A stretch of 64,000 nucleotides of DNA, from assembly GCA_024404875.1 (NCBI GenBank), contig JAKSPK010000004.1, positions 1 to 64,000 of the forward strand. Reading direction: 5' to 3'. The notes beneath the pieces were generated by a model, which was given only the letters and a program-made list of their open reading frames with translations, was not told where the DNA came from and searched no databases. Origin of the DNA: Oscillospiraceae bacterium (GTDB lineage: Bacteria; Bacillota; Clostridia; Oscillospirales; Ruminococcaceae). Below, in pieces: positions 53,105-61,428 of this stretch. How positions within the stretch are numbered: position 1 is the first letter of the stretch; the number at the start of each line of letters is the position of its first letter. The translations under genes were made by a program, and so were the position numbers.

Positions 53105-54499
53105 TTACGATTCCGGTTGAAGCACCAGTTGTTTCAGCAAGGTGAGGTCAGCAGCATTGATTCTGCCGTTTTCATCGAGATCGGCAGCCTTCGCATCGCT
53201 GAATACCGCATCCGGTTCTGCCTGCAGCCATTTTGTCAGCAGCACCGCATCGGAAATATTGCACACGCCATCCGTATTGAGGTCTCCTCTGACTGTATTT
53301 GCGCCAGGAGTCCGCGGCTGATATTCCTTGCCTCCGATCGCGAATAACTGCTTTTGCAGTGCCTGATCCTCCATTTTGAATGTCTTGCGGTTATAATGTC
53401 CGCCAGGCGTTGACCACATGACCGGACAATGCCCGCGCTGATACGCTTCCTCACAGACCGAGGACAGGAATCTCCGCACGGAATCCGGCTCCTTGTTTTT
53501 GGTCGGGCAGCCGTACTCTCCGATGATGACCGGAATGCCCTTATCCGTGAAACGCGATTTCAGCATATCCATCTCACTGCGGAGGGATGCATAATCCTGC
53601 TCACTGCCCCATGTCGAAACCGCCTTGCCCCAGTCTGCATCTTCTTCCAGAATTGCAAATCCGGCGGGTGAGTAGTAGTGGACTGAAACCGCCATGCGGT
53701 TTGCCGGATCATTCGGCATCTGAAATAGTGCATCGCAGGTGCGGTCGATGCCCGTGTTATAGCCTGAAATCAGGAGATGCCGCTTGGCATTGTTGCCGCC
53801 TGAGCTGCGCACCGTATCCACAAATGCCTGATTGATTTCATTGCAGAGTGCATAGGATTCCGTTTTGCCGTTTGTACCGCCCCACGGGTTCCAGATGGAT
53901 TCCCAGCCGAGCTCCTCATTCTGCGATTCAAACATCAGATAATCGTCATAGTCCCGGAAGCTGTCCGCGATCTGCTCCCACATATGTGTATAGCGTTTCA
54001 TGCTTTCCTGCTTGTCGTCCGGGAATTTGTTTACCCAGCCGCCGTCCCAGTGAATATTGATAATCGCATACATACCGCATTCCAGTGTCCAGTCAACGAT
54101 CTGATGAACGCGCGCATCATATGCACTGTCGATCGTGTAGCTGCCGTCGTGCTGCATCCGGTTCGACCATGCGACGGGGATGCGCAGAACGCCGAAGCCT
54201 TCCTTGGCAATGCCTTCGATCATCTCTTTGGTAATGACCGGGCTGCCCCATGCGGTTTCGTAATTCTCAGGTTTGCCCTCGCTCCATTGCGCGATCCAGT
54301 CATCTTCGTACCAGTTCGGACAGCATTCCAGCGTATTGCCCAGATTGATGCCGATTCCCATATCGCGCACCAGTTCCATTGTGGTGATTTCGCGCATACC
54401 GGAATTCGGTACTTCCGCGGATACCATTCCTGTTGTGTAGGTGCAGGATGCCGTCAGTACCGCTGCAAGCATTCCCGCGGTGATATTCCTGATTTTCAT
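53105..54499 (-). CDS. Secreted GH5 endoglucanase with dockerin
   Basis: 464 residues. Signal peptide (about 1-30). GH5 catalytic domain, probably subfamily 4: GIGINLGNTLECC, the proton donor Glu in MFESQNEELGW and the nucleophile Glu in PVIIGEYGCPT; VHYYSPAGF holds the conserved His/Tyr. Directly followed by a C-terminal dockerin with calcium loops GDLNTDGVCNISDAVLL and ADLDENGRINAADLTLL. Start at MKIRNITAG after AAAGGAG; the frame is open 20 codons further across the promoter. Next to a hybrid regulator that could respond to cello-oligosaccharides. Confidence 0.95.
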   Translation of the reverse strand: MKIRNITAGMLAAVLTASCTYTTGMVSAEVPNSGMREITTMELVRDMGIGINLGNTLECCPNWYEDDWIAQWSEGKPENYETAWGSPVITKEMIEGIAKEGFGVLRIPVAWSNRMQHDGSYTIDSAYDARVHQIVDWTLECGMYAIINIHWDGGWVNKFPDDKQESMKRYTHMWEQIADSFRDYDDYLMFESQNEELGWESIWNPWGGTNGKTESYALCNEINQAFVDTVRSSGGNNAKRHLLISGYNTGIDRTCDALFQMPNDPANRMAVSVHYYSPAGFAILEEDADWGKAVSTWGSEQDYASLRSEMDMLKSRFTDKGIPVIIGEYGCPTKNKEPDSVRRFLSSVCEEAYQRGHCPVMWSTPGGHYNRKTFKMEDQALQKQLFAIGGKEYQPRTPGANTVRGDLNTDGVCNISDAVLLTKWLQAEPDAVFSDAKAADLDENGRINAADLTLLKQLVLQPES

Positions 54500-54544
54500 T
54501 GAATTTGCTCCTTTCATGATTGAAAAGGTGTGCTTTCTGTATTC

Positions 54545-54573
54545 ATTATACAGTGGCATTTCGCGAAAATCAA
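54545..54573 (-). promoter_or_regulatory. GH5 promoter
   Basis: Minus strand TTGATT-17-TATAAT, about 45 bases before the start. Confidence 0.65.
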
Positions 54574-54608
54574 CATATCAGACGGAAAAAAGGTGTACTG
54601 AATGGGAA

Positions 54609-56768
54609 TTATTTCTCGAAAATTTTTCGGCAGCGCTGCGGAGTTATGCCGGTGTATTTGCTGAACTGATGCAGAAAGAATTTGGAATCGCTGTAACCGC
54701 AGAGTTCCGCAATTTCCGTTGCCGTCATGGTCGTCGTCAGCAGCAGGAACTTGCATTTGCAGATACGGGCGTGAATACGGTCCTTCTGAAAGCTGATGCC
54801 GAAGCATTTTTTATAGCTGTGCCGGAAGGTGTCCGCGTCCAGCGATGTCGCTTGTGCGGGATCGACCGGCTGAAATGTATCCAGCGGCGCACACCAGACC
54901 GCATTGCGCAGCGCGGAAAGCTGCTTGTAGCGGTAGTTGTCCCGACGGCTGCGGATTTCCTCTGTCTGCACGCGGTTTTGTTCGCAGCAGTCAGCATAGA
55001 CCGAATCATAGCTGCGGCCGTCGCAGCGGGCGTAGGCGCAGACAAACGAATCCACGCCGTATTCTGCGATATAATCGCTGCTTTGCAGCAGCGCTGCACG
55101 AATCGCCCCGCAGATCTGTTCTGCATCCCCTCCGGAAAACAGAAATACAAATGCGCCGCTGTCCGTTCGCCCTATGATCGCCGCATCCTTGCAAAGCGCA
55201 CGCAGATCATCTGCTGTCCTGCGGATCATGCCTATGCGCTTCTCCTGCCGAAGAGGCTCTGCCGTTCCCTCAAACAGCCCGGTCTGCATTACGGCCATAA
55301 AGCAGTCCCGTTCGCCGGTCGCAGTAAAGCTTCCGTAGAGCTGCCGGATGCTTTTTTCACTGTTGAGCCCCGTCAGGCTGTCGGTGTGATCGGACATATT
55401 CTGACAGTGCAGGAGATAGTGCAGGTCACTTTTCATCCGGAGATTTTCCAGAGCAAGGGAGGCGGTTTTCAGCCAGTAGCGCAGAAAATTGTCATAGCAG
55501 AGCGGTGCATTGTATTGCAGAACGGCATAGCCCATGTAATGCCGCTTCAGAAACAGCGGGAGACAGTAAAATGCAGCAGGCGCATCGGGCAGCCAGGACA
55601 GATCATTTGTATCGGCTGTGAACGGTGTATTATCCAGCCACGGCGTGACGCATTTGCATGAAACGGTTTGTTCCTGTGAAGCAGTCAAATCGTACCAGTT
55701 TGTGCGGAGGCAGAGCCAGAGCGCTGCAGCATCCGTCAGCATCCACTGATCGCGGCCGAGAATACTGCAAAATTCCTCAAGGTTCCGACTGTCCGCGAGC
55801 GCTAGCTCCATGCCGTTGAAAATCGTGAGGAATTCTCTGTCATGCCGTTTCTGTGCAGCGAGCAGCTCGCTGTCATATTCCGGCAGCTCACAGGTACAGG
55901 GGCAGCTTCTTCCGTGAATGATCTCACCGCGGGGCGGTTCAAATGCCGGCGGTTCTGTTCCGGCGATCATGCAGAGCACAGCCTCCGCTGCACTGCGTCC
56001 GAGTGCTCGTCTGGCGCGGCGGAAGCAGGTAAGCAGCGGACGATACAGAATTCGTTCGTCGGAATAATCATAGCTTACGACGGTGATCTGTTCCGGAACA
56101 CGGATTCCGGCGGCTGCAAAAGTTCGCAGCATACCGTATGCCATATAGCAGCTCGCACAGATCACGGCCTGCGGCATCGGCAGCTCACCGCGGATGTACT
56201 GTTCTGCAAGCGCAATGCCGGAACCGAACCAGAAATCGCCGTAATGGATTCGCTGCTGTTCTGCGGGAATTCCGTATGTGCTGAGCGCCCGGAGATATCC
56301 TTCCCGGCGGCGCTTCGACGGCTCGGAATCGGGATAACCAGTCAGCAGGTCGATGCTGCGGAAGCCGTGAACCGAGATCAGATGGGCGGTCAGAGCTTCC
56401 ATATCCGCAGTGTCATCCGTGTTCAGATAACAGCAGTGTTCTGCAGGGAAGTTTTCCAGCTTTGCACCGGTTGCAATGACCGGCAGATTTATGTTGTTTA
56501 CGGTTTGTGCAAGCTGCTGCAGCTGTTTTTCATCAGAGAAGGATTCGGTGAGGAGCAGCAAGGCATCCAGTGCGTCTGCGCGAACCAGATCATAAATCTG
56601 CTGCTCGCCGGTCGCCTCTGTGCTTTCGGTGACATTCAGCAGATTCGAGATAATCACGGCAGTACAGCCGCGTGCCTGCAGCACTTCAACTGCGCCTTTG
56701 ATAATTTCGCTCTCCGCATAGCCGCTGGCATAGGCTGTCACGATTCCGATCATCGGTCGGTGCTTCAC
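54609..56768 (-). CDS. Hybrid sugar-binding / AraC-type regulator
   Basis: 719 residues. Residues about 1-290 are a LacI/periplasmic-binding-type sensor (MIGIVTAYASGYAESEIIKG, YLRALSTYGIPAEQQRIHYG, ITVVSYDYSDERILYRPLLT) with no N-terminal DNA-binding helix. The middle (about 330-600) has GAF-like segments and a degraded GGDEF-like stretch (DSLTGLNSEKSIRQLYGSF). The C-terminus is an AraC helix-turn-helix (TMTATEIAELCGYSDSKFFL, HQFSKYTGITPQRCR). Cytoplasmic. Transcribed in the same direction as GH5, just upstream of it, so a role in cellulase control is plausible but unproven. Confidence 0.85.
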   Translation of the reverse strand: MKHRPMIGIVTAYASGYAESEIIKGAVEVLQARGCTAVIISNLLNVTESTEATGEQQIYDLVRADALDALLLLTESFSDEKQLQQLAQTVNNINLPVIATGAKLENFPAEHCCYLNTDDTADMEALTAHLISVHGFRSIDLLTGYPDSEPSKRRREGYLRALSTYGIPAEQQRIHYGDFWFGSGIALAEQYIRGELPMPQAVICASCYMAYGMLRTFAAAGIRVPEQITVVSYDYSDERILYRPLLTCFRRARRALGRSAAEAVLCMIAGTEPPAFEPPRGEIIHGRSCPCTCELPEYDSELLAAQKRHDREFLTIFNGMELALADSRNLEEFCSILGRDQWMLTDAAALWLCLRTNWYDLTASQEQTVSCKCVTPWLDNTPFTADTNDLSWLPDAPAAFYCLPLFLKRHYMGYAVLQYNAPLCYDNFLRYWLKTASLALENLRMKSDLHYLLHCQNMSDHTDSLTGLNSEKSIRQLYGSFTATGERDCFMAVMQTGLFEGTAEPLRQEKRIGMIRRTADDLRALCKDAAIIGRTDSGAFVFLFSGGDAEQICGAIRAALLQSSDYIAEYGVDSFVCAYARCDGRSYDSVYADCCEQNRVQTEEIRSRRDNYRYKQLSALRNAVWCAPLDTFQPVDPAQATSLDADTFRHSYKKCFGISFQKDRIHARICKCKFLLLTTTMTATEIAELCGYSDSKFFLHQFSKYTGITPQRCRKIFEK

Positions 56769-56791
56769 AGCGGATCCCCCCTTTCAGTATT

Positions 56792-56820
56792 ATTTTATCA
56801 TATTCCCGCGAAAAGAGCAA
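56792..56820 (-). promoter_or_regulatory. Promoter of hybrid regulator
   Basis: Minus strand TTGCTC-17-TAAAAT with the ATCCATTGC extension of the shared promoter family. Confidence 0.6.
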
Positions 56821-56884
56821 TGGATATCGAAAAAATGAAATGAACCGTACCGCAGTCTGATACTCCGGCAAAACACATAGCTGC

Positions 56885-56920
56885 AAACAAACAGCAGCGT
56901 CCCAAGCGGAGCGCTGCTGC
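56885..56920 (-). terminator. Terminator after amidase remnant
   Basis: Minus strand CAGCAGCG-loop-CGCTGCTG followed by TTTGTTTG; 16 bases downstream of the small gene's stop. Confidence 0.65.
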
Positions 56921-56935
56921 GATTTTGAACTCAGA

Positions 56936-57121
56936 TTAAATTGATTCCCCGTGTCCGGCATCCAGTACAATCACAGGGATCGGCGAGGCGGATGCGGTTA
57001 CGGCATCGGGCGCATTCTGTTCGTTTCGCAGCATCGCCAGACGCATTCCCGCAGCGCTGACGGCAAGGATCCCGAAGAACAGCGCACAGTGTGTGATGAT
57101 CTTTTTGAGTTCCGGTTTCAT
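56936..57121 (-). pseudogene. N-terminal remnant of a CwlD-like amidase
   Basis: 61 residues: a membrane helix (ITHCALFFGILAVSAAGM, about 9-26), a short linker and then PVIVLDAGHGESI-stop. VLDAGHG is the opening of the catalytic domain of Amidase_3 cell-wall amidases, but the frame ends right there; the zinc Glu, second His and all else are missing. So either a truncated gene or a reused membrane-anchor peptide. Start MKPELKKI has GAGGTGATATGT upstream. A perfect 10-bp inverted repeat lies just before it. Confidence 0.55.
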
Positions 57122-57130
57122 ACATATCAC

Positions 57131-57173
57131 CTCTGAATTCAATCTGATACAGAATTATGCAGCGAATTCAGAG
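57131..57173. repeat. Perfect 10-bp inverted repeat
   Basis: CTCTGAATTC and GAATTCAGAG separated by 23 bases, directly upstream of the amidase remnant. Function unknown; too long a loop for a normal terminator. Confidence 0.6.
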
Positions 57174-57249
57174 AATATGCCTTCCCATGGCGTTCGGTTA
57201 TCATCAGACATCCAATGGATAGAAAAAACAGCTTTTTTTCTGCCATCAA

Positions 57250-58188
57250 CTATTCAGCAAAATTACCATGCTGATTTATTTTTGCTGATAATTTTGCTGC
57301 TAAAACGGCGTTCTCGATAATCATATTCTTTTGAGCATCCATGCTGTCAGCACCCATTTTGTCTTTCAGGTACTTCATTAAGTATCCGGTTATTGCTTTT
57401 CCTCTGACATTGTCCCGCTTACTGCACTCGATTGCTTCATCTATCACCGTATTCATCTGCTTGGCATCAACCGCATACTCAGCAGATATCGGATTCATGA
57501 GAAGCATTCCGGATGTGATATTCAGGGCGTTTTTGATACTGTATGCCTGAGCGACTTCTTCGATCGAATCCATCTGACACGGGAGTCTGATACCGCTTTC
57601 GATTGCCATGTAAGCCGGCAGTTCATTTGTCTTATATCCAATAACAGGAATGGATTTTGTTTCCAGATATTCCATCGTAAGATTCAGATCTAAAATAGAT
57701 TTTGCACCCGAACACACGACAATAACATTTCTGAGCGTGATTTCTTCCAGATCAGATGAAATATCCATTGTTACTTCTGCACCGCGATGAACACCGCCCA
57801 GTCCGCCGCCGGAAACAACCGGAATGCCAACCAGATCTGCTACAACCATTGTTGCAGCAAGTGTCATAACGCCATATTCTCCCTTTGCGAGAATCAATGG
57901 GATTTCTCTTCTGGAAGCTTTCAGCATTGTGCCTCTTCTTTTTCCATAATCTTCTATTTCGCTGTCTGACATTCCAACCTTAATCTTCCCATGCATAATA
58001 GATATATAGGCAGGAATGGCACCATTCTCTCTGATCTGTTCCATAACCTTTTTCGCTGTTTCAACATTTTCGGGATATGGAATACCTGCAAATGTGCCTC
58101 CTGTTTCAATAGCAACAATCGGAACCTTATTTTGAAATGCAGTAAATACTTCCTCAGAATATTCAATATTCAGATTTGGATTCATCAT
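57250..58188 (-). CDS. psuG: Pseudouridine-5'-phosphate glycosidase
   Basis: About 312 residues. Splits pseudouridine 5'-phosphate into uracil and ribose 5-phosphate. Recognisable by YPENVETAKKVMEQIRENGA, MHGKIKVGMSD (catalytic Lys), GGGLGGVHRGAE, VVCSGAKSILDLNLTMEYLE and NPISAEYAVD. The segment after the conserved Glu reads ETGGTFAGIPYP instead of the common ESTIISHGMPYP. Start at one of two adjacent ATGs (58188 or 58185) after GGAGG. Base and codon use are clearly more AT-rich than the neighbours, which suggests transfer. The usual partners, PsuK kinase and a nucleoside transporter, are not adjacent. Confidence 0.9.
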   Translation of the reverse strand: MMNPNLNIEYSEEVFTAFQNKVPIVAIETGGTFAGIPYPENVETAKKVMEQIRENGAIPAYISIMHGKIKVGMSDSEIEDYGKRRGTMLKASRREIPLILAKGEYGVMTLAATMVVADLVGIPVVSGGGLGGVHRGAEVTMDISSDLEEITLRNVIVVCSGAKSILDLNLTMEYLETKSIPVIGYKTNELPAYMAIESGIRLPCQMDSIEEVAQAYSIKNALNITSGMLLMNPISAEYAVDAKQMNTVIDEAIECSKRDNVRGKAITGYLMKYLKDKMGADSMDAQKNMIIENAVLAAKLSAKINQHGNFAE

Positions 58189-58208
58189 TATTTCCTCCAG
58201 ACATATTT

Positions 58209-58224
58209 TTGACATTACTGTCAA
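58209..58224. promoter_or_regulatory. Palindrome before psuG
   Basis: TTGACATTACTGTCAA, perfect 6-bp arms around 4 bases, 20 bases upstream of the psuG start in its long leader; possible operator. Confidence 0.35.
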
Positions 58225-58382
58225 TCACACCTATATTCAAAACAACTTATTGATAATTTGCAGTTCACGAAAATACCGATAAAGCGAGTTCGTCAAGTGC
58301 AGCTTTGCTCCATAAATTTACCAAATAATACTTAATGCGTCAGCTTGACACATCCATATTTGTATCCCATTTTTCACCTGAA

Positions 58383-58411
58383 ATTATACCACAATTCGAG
58401 TGGAAAATCAA
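58383..58411 (-). promoter_or_regulatory. psuG promoter
   Basis: Minus strand TTGATT-17-TATAAT; leaves a leader of about 190 bases without an obvious gene. Confidence 0.65.
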
Positions 58412-58510
58412 CAGCTGATGATTACTGAAATCAAGCGCCGATACGAAACAGGGCTGTTTCAGACCGCTGCAGGAATACTGCCTCAAAAGTACAGAATAGA
58501 TCAGTGCAAG

Positions 58511-58554
58511 AAAACGCAGCGCCTCTGACCGTTTGGTCAGAAGTGCTGCGTTTT
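58511..58554. terminator. Bidirectional terminator psuG/spoVS
   Basis: AAAACGCAGC ... TCTGACC-GTTT-GGTCAGA ... GCTGCGTTTT hairpin, 22 bases after the spoVS stop. Confidence 0.9.
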
Positions 58555-58575
58555 GATTCTGTCTGACTTTTTCGC

Positions 58576-58836
58576 TCAGCGCGGCTCACAGATGAGCTTC
58601 ATAGCTGTGCGTTCCTCGCCGTCGATCTCAATGCTTGCGAATGCAGGAATACAGACCAGATCAATGCCGATCGGAGCGAGATAGCCGCGTGCGATCGCAA
58701 TGGACTTGATCGCCTGATTGGCTGCGCCGGCTCCCACGGCCTGAACTTCGACAACATGCTGTTCACGGATCACGCCTGCGATCGCGCCTGCAACAGAATT
58801 GGGTGTAGAGTGTGACGATACTTTCAATACTTCCAT
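58576..58836 (-). CDS. spoVS: Stage V sporulation protein S
   Basis: 86 residues, full family length and motifs: MEVLKVSSHSTPNSVAGAIA, VQAVGAGAANQAIKSIAIAR and GIDLVCIPAFASIEIDGEER. Small Alba-like nucleic-acid-binding protein needed for spore coat and septation events in Bacillus, also kept in non-sporulating Firmicutes. Downstream of ymdB, as in many Firmicutes, with its own promoter between the two genes. Confidence 0.97.
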   Translation of the reverse strand: MEVLKVSSHSTPNSVAGAIAGVIREQHVVEVQAVGAGAANQAIKSIAIARGYLAPIGIDLVCIPAFASIEIDGEERTAMKLICEPR

Positions 58837-58925
58837 GATGAGAACCTCCTGTGAAATAGCTTGAATGAATTTGTAGCGTATCTGCTTCCGTAAAACGGAG
58901 AGTGAGGAATGATATTCCTAGTCTC

Positions 58926-58954
58926 AGTATAATACATTTTATGAAAAAAGTCAA
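58926..58954 (-). promoter_or_regulatory. spoVS promoter
   Basis: Minus strand TTGACT-17-TATACT between the ymdB stop and spoVS; about 90 bases of leader. Confidence 0.65.
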
Positions 58955-58958
58955 GTAT

Positions 58959-59738
58959 TCAAAAAGGTTTTGTGGATTCTCTAATAAAAATACGCTCGAT
59001 TTTGGTACATATGCCGGATTTGGTGTCGATTTCGAGCAACACAGCGCCGATAAGACAACTGCCGGTCGCTTCGGTAAACTGCACCGGTGTATGGAAACGC
59101 TGTTTTTCGATTGCCTGCTCAGGCTGGACACCGAGCACCGAATATTCTGCCCCGATCATGCCGACATCCGTGAGATAGCCGGTCGTACCGCCGATCAGTT
59201 CCTCGTCTGCCGTCTGCACATGGGTATGTGTTCCGATGACCGCGGAGACCCTGCCCTTCAGATAGATGCCCATGGCGCGTTTTTCCGAGGTCGCTTCCGC
59301 ATGGAAATCGACCAGAATATTTTTTGTGCCGAGCGTCGGGAGGATTGCGTCGATCACACTGAACGGATTATCGAGCGGCTCCATGAATGCGGTTCCCATG
59401 AGATTGATGACAGCCAGTCGATAGGCGCCGCAGTCGAGGATGCAGACACCCTTTCCGGGCGCACCTTCCGGATAATTCGCGGGACGCAGGATGCGGTCAT
59501 GCTGAAAGAGCTCCGGGCAGCGCCGCCGGAAACAGTGATTTCCGGTTGTGATAACATCCGCGCCGCCAGCGAAAAGCTGCTGTGCGGATTGCTGTGTGAT
59601 GCCGTTGCCCTTAGCGGAATTTTCTCCGTTGACGATGACCAGATCAGCTTTATATTCCCGCTTGAGCCGCGGTGCCGTTTTCTGAAAGCAGACGGTGCCT
59701 GTTTCGCCGACTGCATCACCAAACATCAGTATTCTCAT
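58959..59738 (-). CDS. ymdB: YmdB-family metallophosphoesterase
   Basis: 259 residues. Cyclic-nucleotide phosphodiesterase family (TIGR00282) that in Bacillus affects biofilm and motility choice. Metal ligands: MRILMFGDAVGETG, VIVNGENSAKGNG, TTGNHCFRRR, LVDFHAEATSEK and VIGTHTHVQTAD. The usual GNHxWD reads GNHCFRR, a small deviation. Gene pair ymdB-spoVS is conserved in Firmicutes. ATG preceded by GGAGGGACAC; 13 bases after the upstream membrane protein gene. Confidence 0.94.
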   Translation of the reverse strand: MRILMFGDAVGETGTVCFQKTAPRLKREYKADLVIVNGENSAKGNGITQQSAQQLFAGGADVITTGNHCFRRRCPELFQHDRILRPANYPEGAPGKGVCILDCGAYRLAVINLMGTAFMEPLDNPFSVIDAILPTLGTKNILVDFHAEATSEKRAMGIYLKGRVSAVIGTHTHVQTADEELIGGTTGYLTDVGMIGAEYSVLGVQPEQAIEKQRFHTPVQFTEATGSCLIGAVLLEIDTKSGICTKIERIFIRESTKPF

Positions 59739-59751
59739 GTGTCCCTCCCGC

Positions 59752-60201
59752 TTACGGCATCAGAACGATCATGGTCGTTCCCTGCGGGGCCGGAATATCT
59801 TCCGGCGCTTCGGTGATAGCCGGCGTGATATCCTCCGGCTCAGTTTCAGCGGGCTTCGGTGCAAAGGGGTCAGCCGGGAGCGTTTTCTCCGGCTCATCTA
59901 CGGTCGTAGTCTCGGTTGTTTCCCCGGATTCTGCGGTCAGCACAGATCCGTCTTCTCCGGTCTGCAATTCTCCGGTGCTGGTCTCTGCGGTGCTTTCGGT
60001 GACAGTCGTTGCCTGTGCTGCATGTATCTGATCCCAGATACTGGCTGTCGTTGTGACCGGATTGGAAACGGCCGGGTGAAGATCCGGCAGAGAATCTGCT
60101 GCATTCTTTGCGCGGTTGCCCTGCACCATGCTGAGTACGCCGATCACGATCATGACAATGATGATGGCTGCAATGATGCCGAGAATTTCTTTTGTCTCCA
60201 T
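59752..60201 (-). CDS. Membrane-anchored Thr/Glu/Pro-rich protein
   Basis: 149 residues, not recognised. One membrane helix (ILGIIAAIIIVMIVIGVLSM, about 6-25), then a low-complexity tail rich in Thr, Glu and Pro (TTVTESTAETSTGE, TTETTTVDEPEKT) ending in QGTTMIVLMP. The tail resembles the linkers in the cellulases and transglutaminase. Starts 3 bases after the recombinase stop and ends 13 bases before ymdB, so it is co-transcribed with both. Probably extracytoplasmic; no function proposed. Confidence 0.7.
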   Translation of the reverse strand: METKEILGIIAAIIIVMIVIGVLSMVQGNRAKNAADSLPDLHPAVSNPVTTTASIWDQIHAAQATTVTESTAETSTGELQTGEDGSVLTAESGETTETTTVDEPEKTLPADPFAPKPAETEPEDITPAITEAPEDIPAPQGTTMIVLMP

Positions 60202-60204
60202 GGT

Positions 60205-61194
60205 TTACTCCTTTGGCTTGTGGATATGCTCTCCGGCGAGCGGATTGCTGTCAATCGCATTTTGCCGCTGCTCGCTGGAAAGATGGGTGTAGATCTCGGT
60301 TGTAGCGATGGACTGATGACCGAGAATATCACGAAGCGTCAGTGTATCGACATGACCGTGCTGATACATGAGCGTGGCAGCAGTATGGCGCAGCTTATGT
60401 GTGGAAAGTCCCCGTCCGCCGAGTCCTGCCGCCATGAGCGTTTTTTCAATGATCTGCTGGACTCTGCGCCGGCTGATACGGCGGTGATTGCGGCTGAGAA
60501 AGAGTGCATTCGGCTCCTCCGGCGGATTATTACGCGAGCTGATGTAGTCATGCAGCGCGGAAAGGCAGGCATCATTCAGATAAACAATGCGCTCCTTGCT
60601 GCCCTTTCCGAGCACACGGATCTTCCGGTCATAGAAATCGACATCGCCGACATTCATGCCGACAAGCTCTGCGAGACGAAATCCGCAGTTGAGAAAGAGA
60701 GTCACAATGCAGTAATCGCGCAGCGTATCGTTTGAGGGAGTCTCCTCTGCGCTTTGCAGCATCCGCTGGCTTTCTTCGAGCGTGAGAAACCTGGGGAGCG
60801 CCTTTTTGACGGCGGGCAGTTCGAGATTCTGGCAGGGATCTGTCTTCAGCATCCCCTTTGTTTTTGTGAGGTATTTGAACAGACTGCGCACGGCACTGAG
60901 CCGTCTGGAAACAGAGCGTGGTGTATTGCCGCGGAAATCACGCAGATATTTAATATAATCATACAGCACGGTGACGGTCACGGCTTCCATTTCCGAAACA
61001 GTGATTTCTGAAATATCGATTTCGCCGCAGTCGGCTTCCGGCCGCTTCAGATTCTTGCAGTGCAGCCAGCGCAGAAAGAGACAGATATCTTCATAATATT
61101 CGTTGACGGTGCGTTTGGCCTTGCCTCTGATCACATCGAGATATGTCAGGTAATCGCTGAGGAAAAGTGGCATATGACTGCGATCTGTATTCAT
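60205..61194 (-). CDS. Tyrosine recombinase, XerC/XerD type
   Basis: 329 residues. N-terminal SAM-like core-binding domain (FLSDYLTYLDVIRGKAKRTV), C-terminal catalytic domain with Arg in NCGFRLAELVGMNVGD, Lys in LGKGSKERIVY, His-x-x-Arg in STHKLRHTAATLM, His in LGHQSIATT and the nucleophile Tyr in EIYTHLS. Length and close match suggest the housekeeping chromosome-dimer resolvase or a close paralog. ATG after AAAGGAGCAGATGC. Leads the xer-membrane protein-ymdB run. No phage genes nearby, so not an obvious prophage integrase. Confidence 0.93.
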   Translation of the reverse strand: MNTDRSHMPLFLSDYLTYLDVIRGKAKRTVNEYYEDICLFLRWLHCKNLKRPEADCGEIDISEITVSEMEAVTVTVLYDYIKYLRDFRGNTPRSVSRRLSAVRSLFKYLTKTKGMLKTDPCQNLELPAVKKALPRFLTLEESQRMLQSAEETPSNDTLRDYCIVTLFLNCGFRLAELVGMNVGDVDFYDRKIRVLGKGSKERIVYLNDACLSALHDYISSRNNPPEEPNALFLSRNHRRISRRRVQQIIEKTLMAAGLGGRGLSTHKLRHTAATLMYQHGHVDTLTLRDILGHQSIATTEIYTHLSSEQRQNAIDSNPLAGEHIHKPKE

Positions 61195-61240
61195 GCATCT
61201 GCTCCTTTCTTTCACGATATCAGTATTCTAAAGCGATTCT

Positions 61241-61269
61241 ATTATAACATATTCTGGAGAAAAGTGCAA
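61241..61269 (-). promoter_or_regulatory. Tyrosine recombinase promoter
   Basis: Minus strand TTGCAC-17-TATAAT with CCCATTGC and TGTTATAATAG extensions of the shared family. Confidence 0.7.
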
Positions 61270-61310
61270 TGGGAGAAGCGAAAAAAGGCGGCTGCTGTGC
61301 GAATTGGGCC

Positions 61311-61400
61311 CCGATATGGAACCATGCTTTGAAAACTGGCAATATAAAATTGAGTGAATCCATTGCGCTTTTTGGAATAATGTGCTATAATAGAAAAGTA
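61311..61400 (+). repeat. Dispersed promoter-bearing repeat, copy 2
   Basis: Aligns with 1161-1250 (CCGATATGG ... ATCCATTGC-CTTTTT ... GCTATAATAGAAA). Carries the malic enzyme promoter. Confidence 0.55.
61363..61391 (+). promoter_or_regulatory. Malic enzyme promoter
   Basis: TTGCGC-17-TATAAT, 38 bases before the start codon. Confidence 0.75.
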
Positions 61401-61428
61401 TTCCAAATTTGTGAAGGAGTGTATTAAA

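Noticed and set aside
60205..61194. Tyrosine recombinase as a prophage or ICE integrase
   Set aside because: Neighbours are housekeeping genes (ymdB, spoVS, malic enzyme), no att repeats or phage genes; fits a XerC/D role better.
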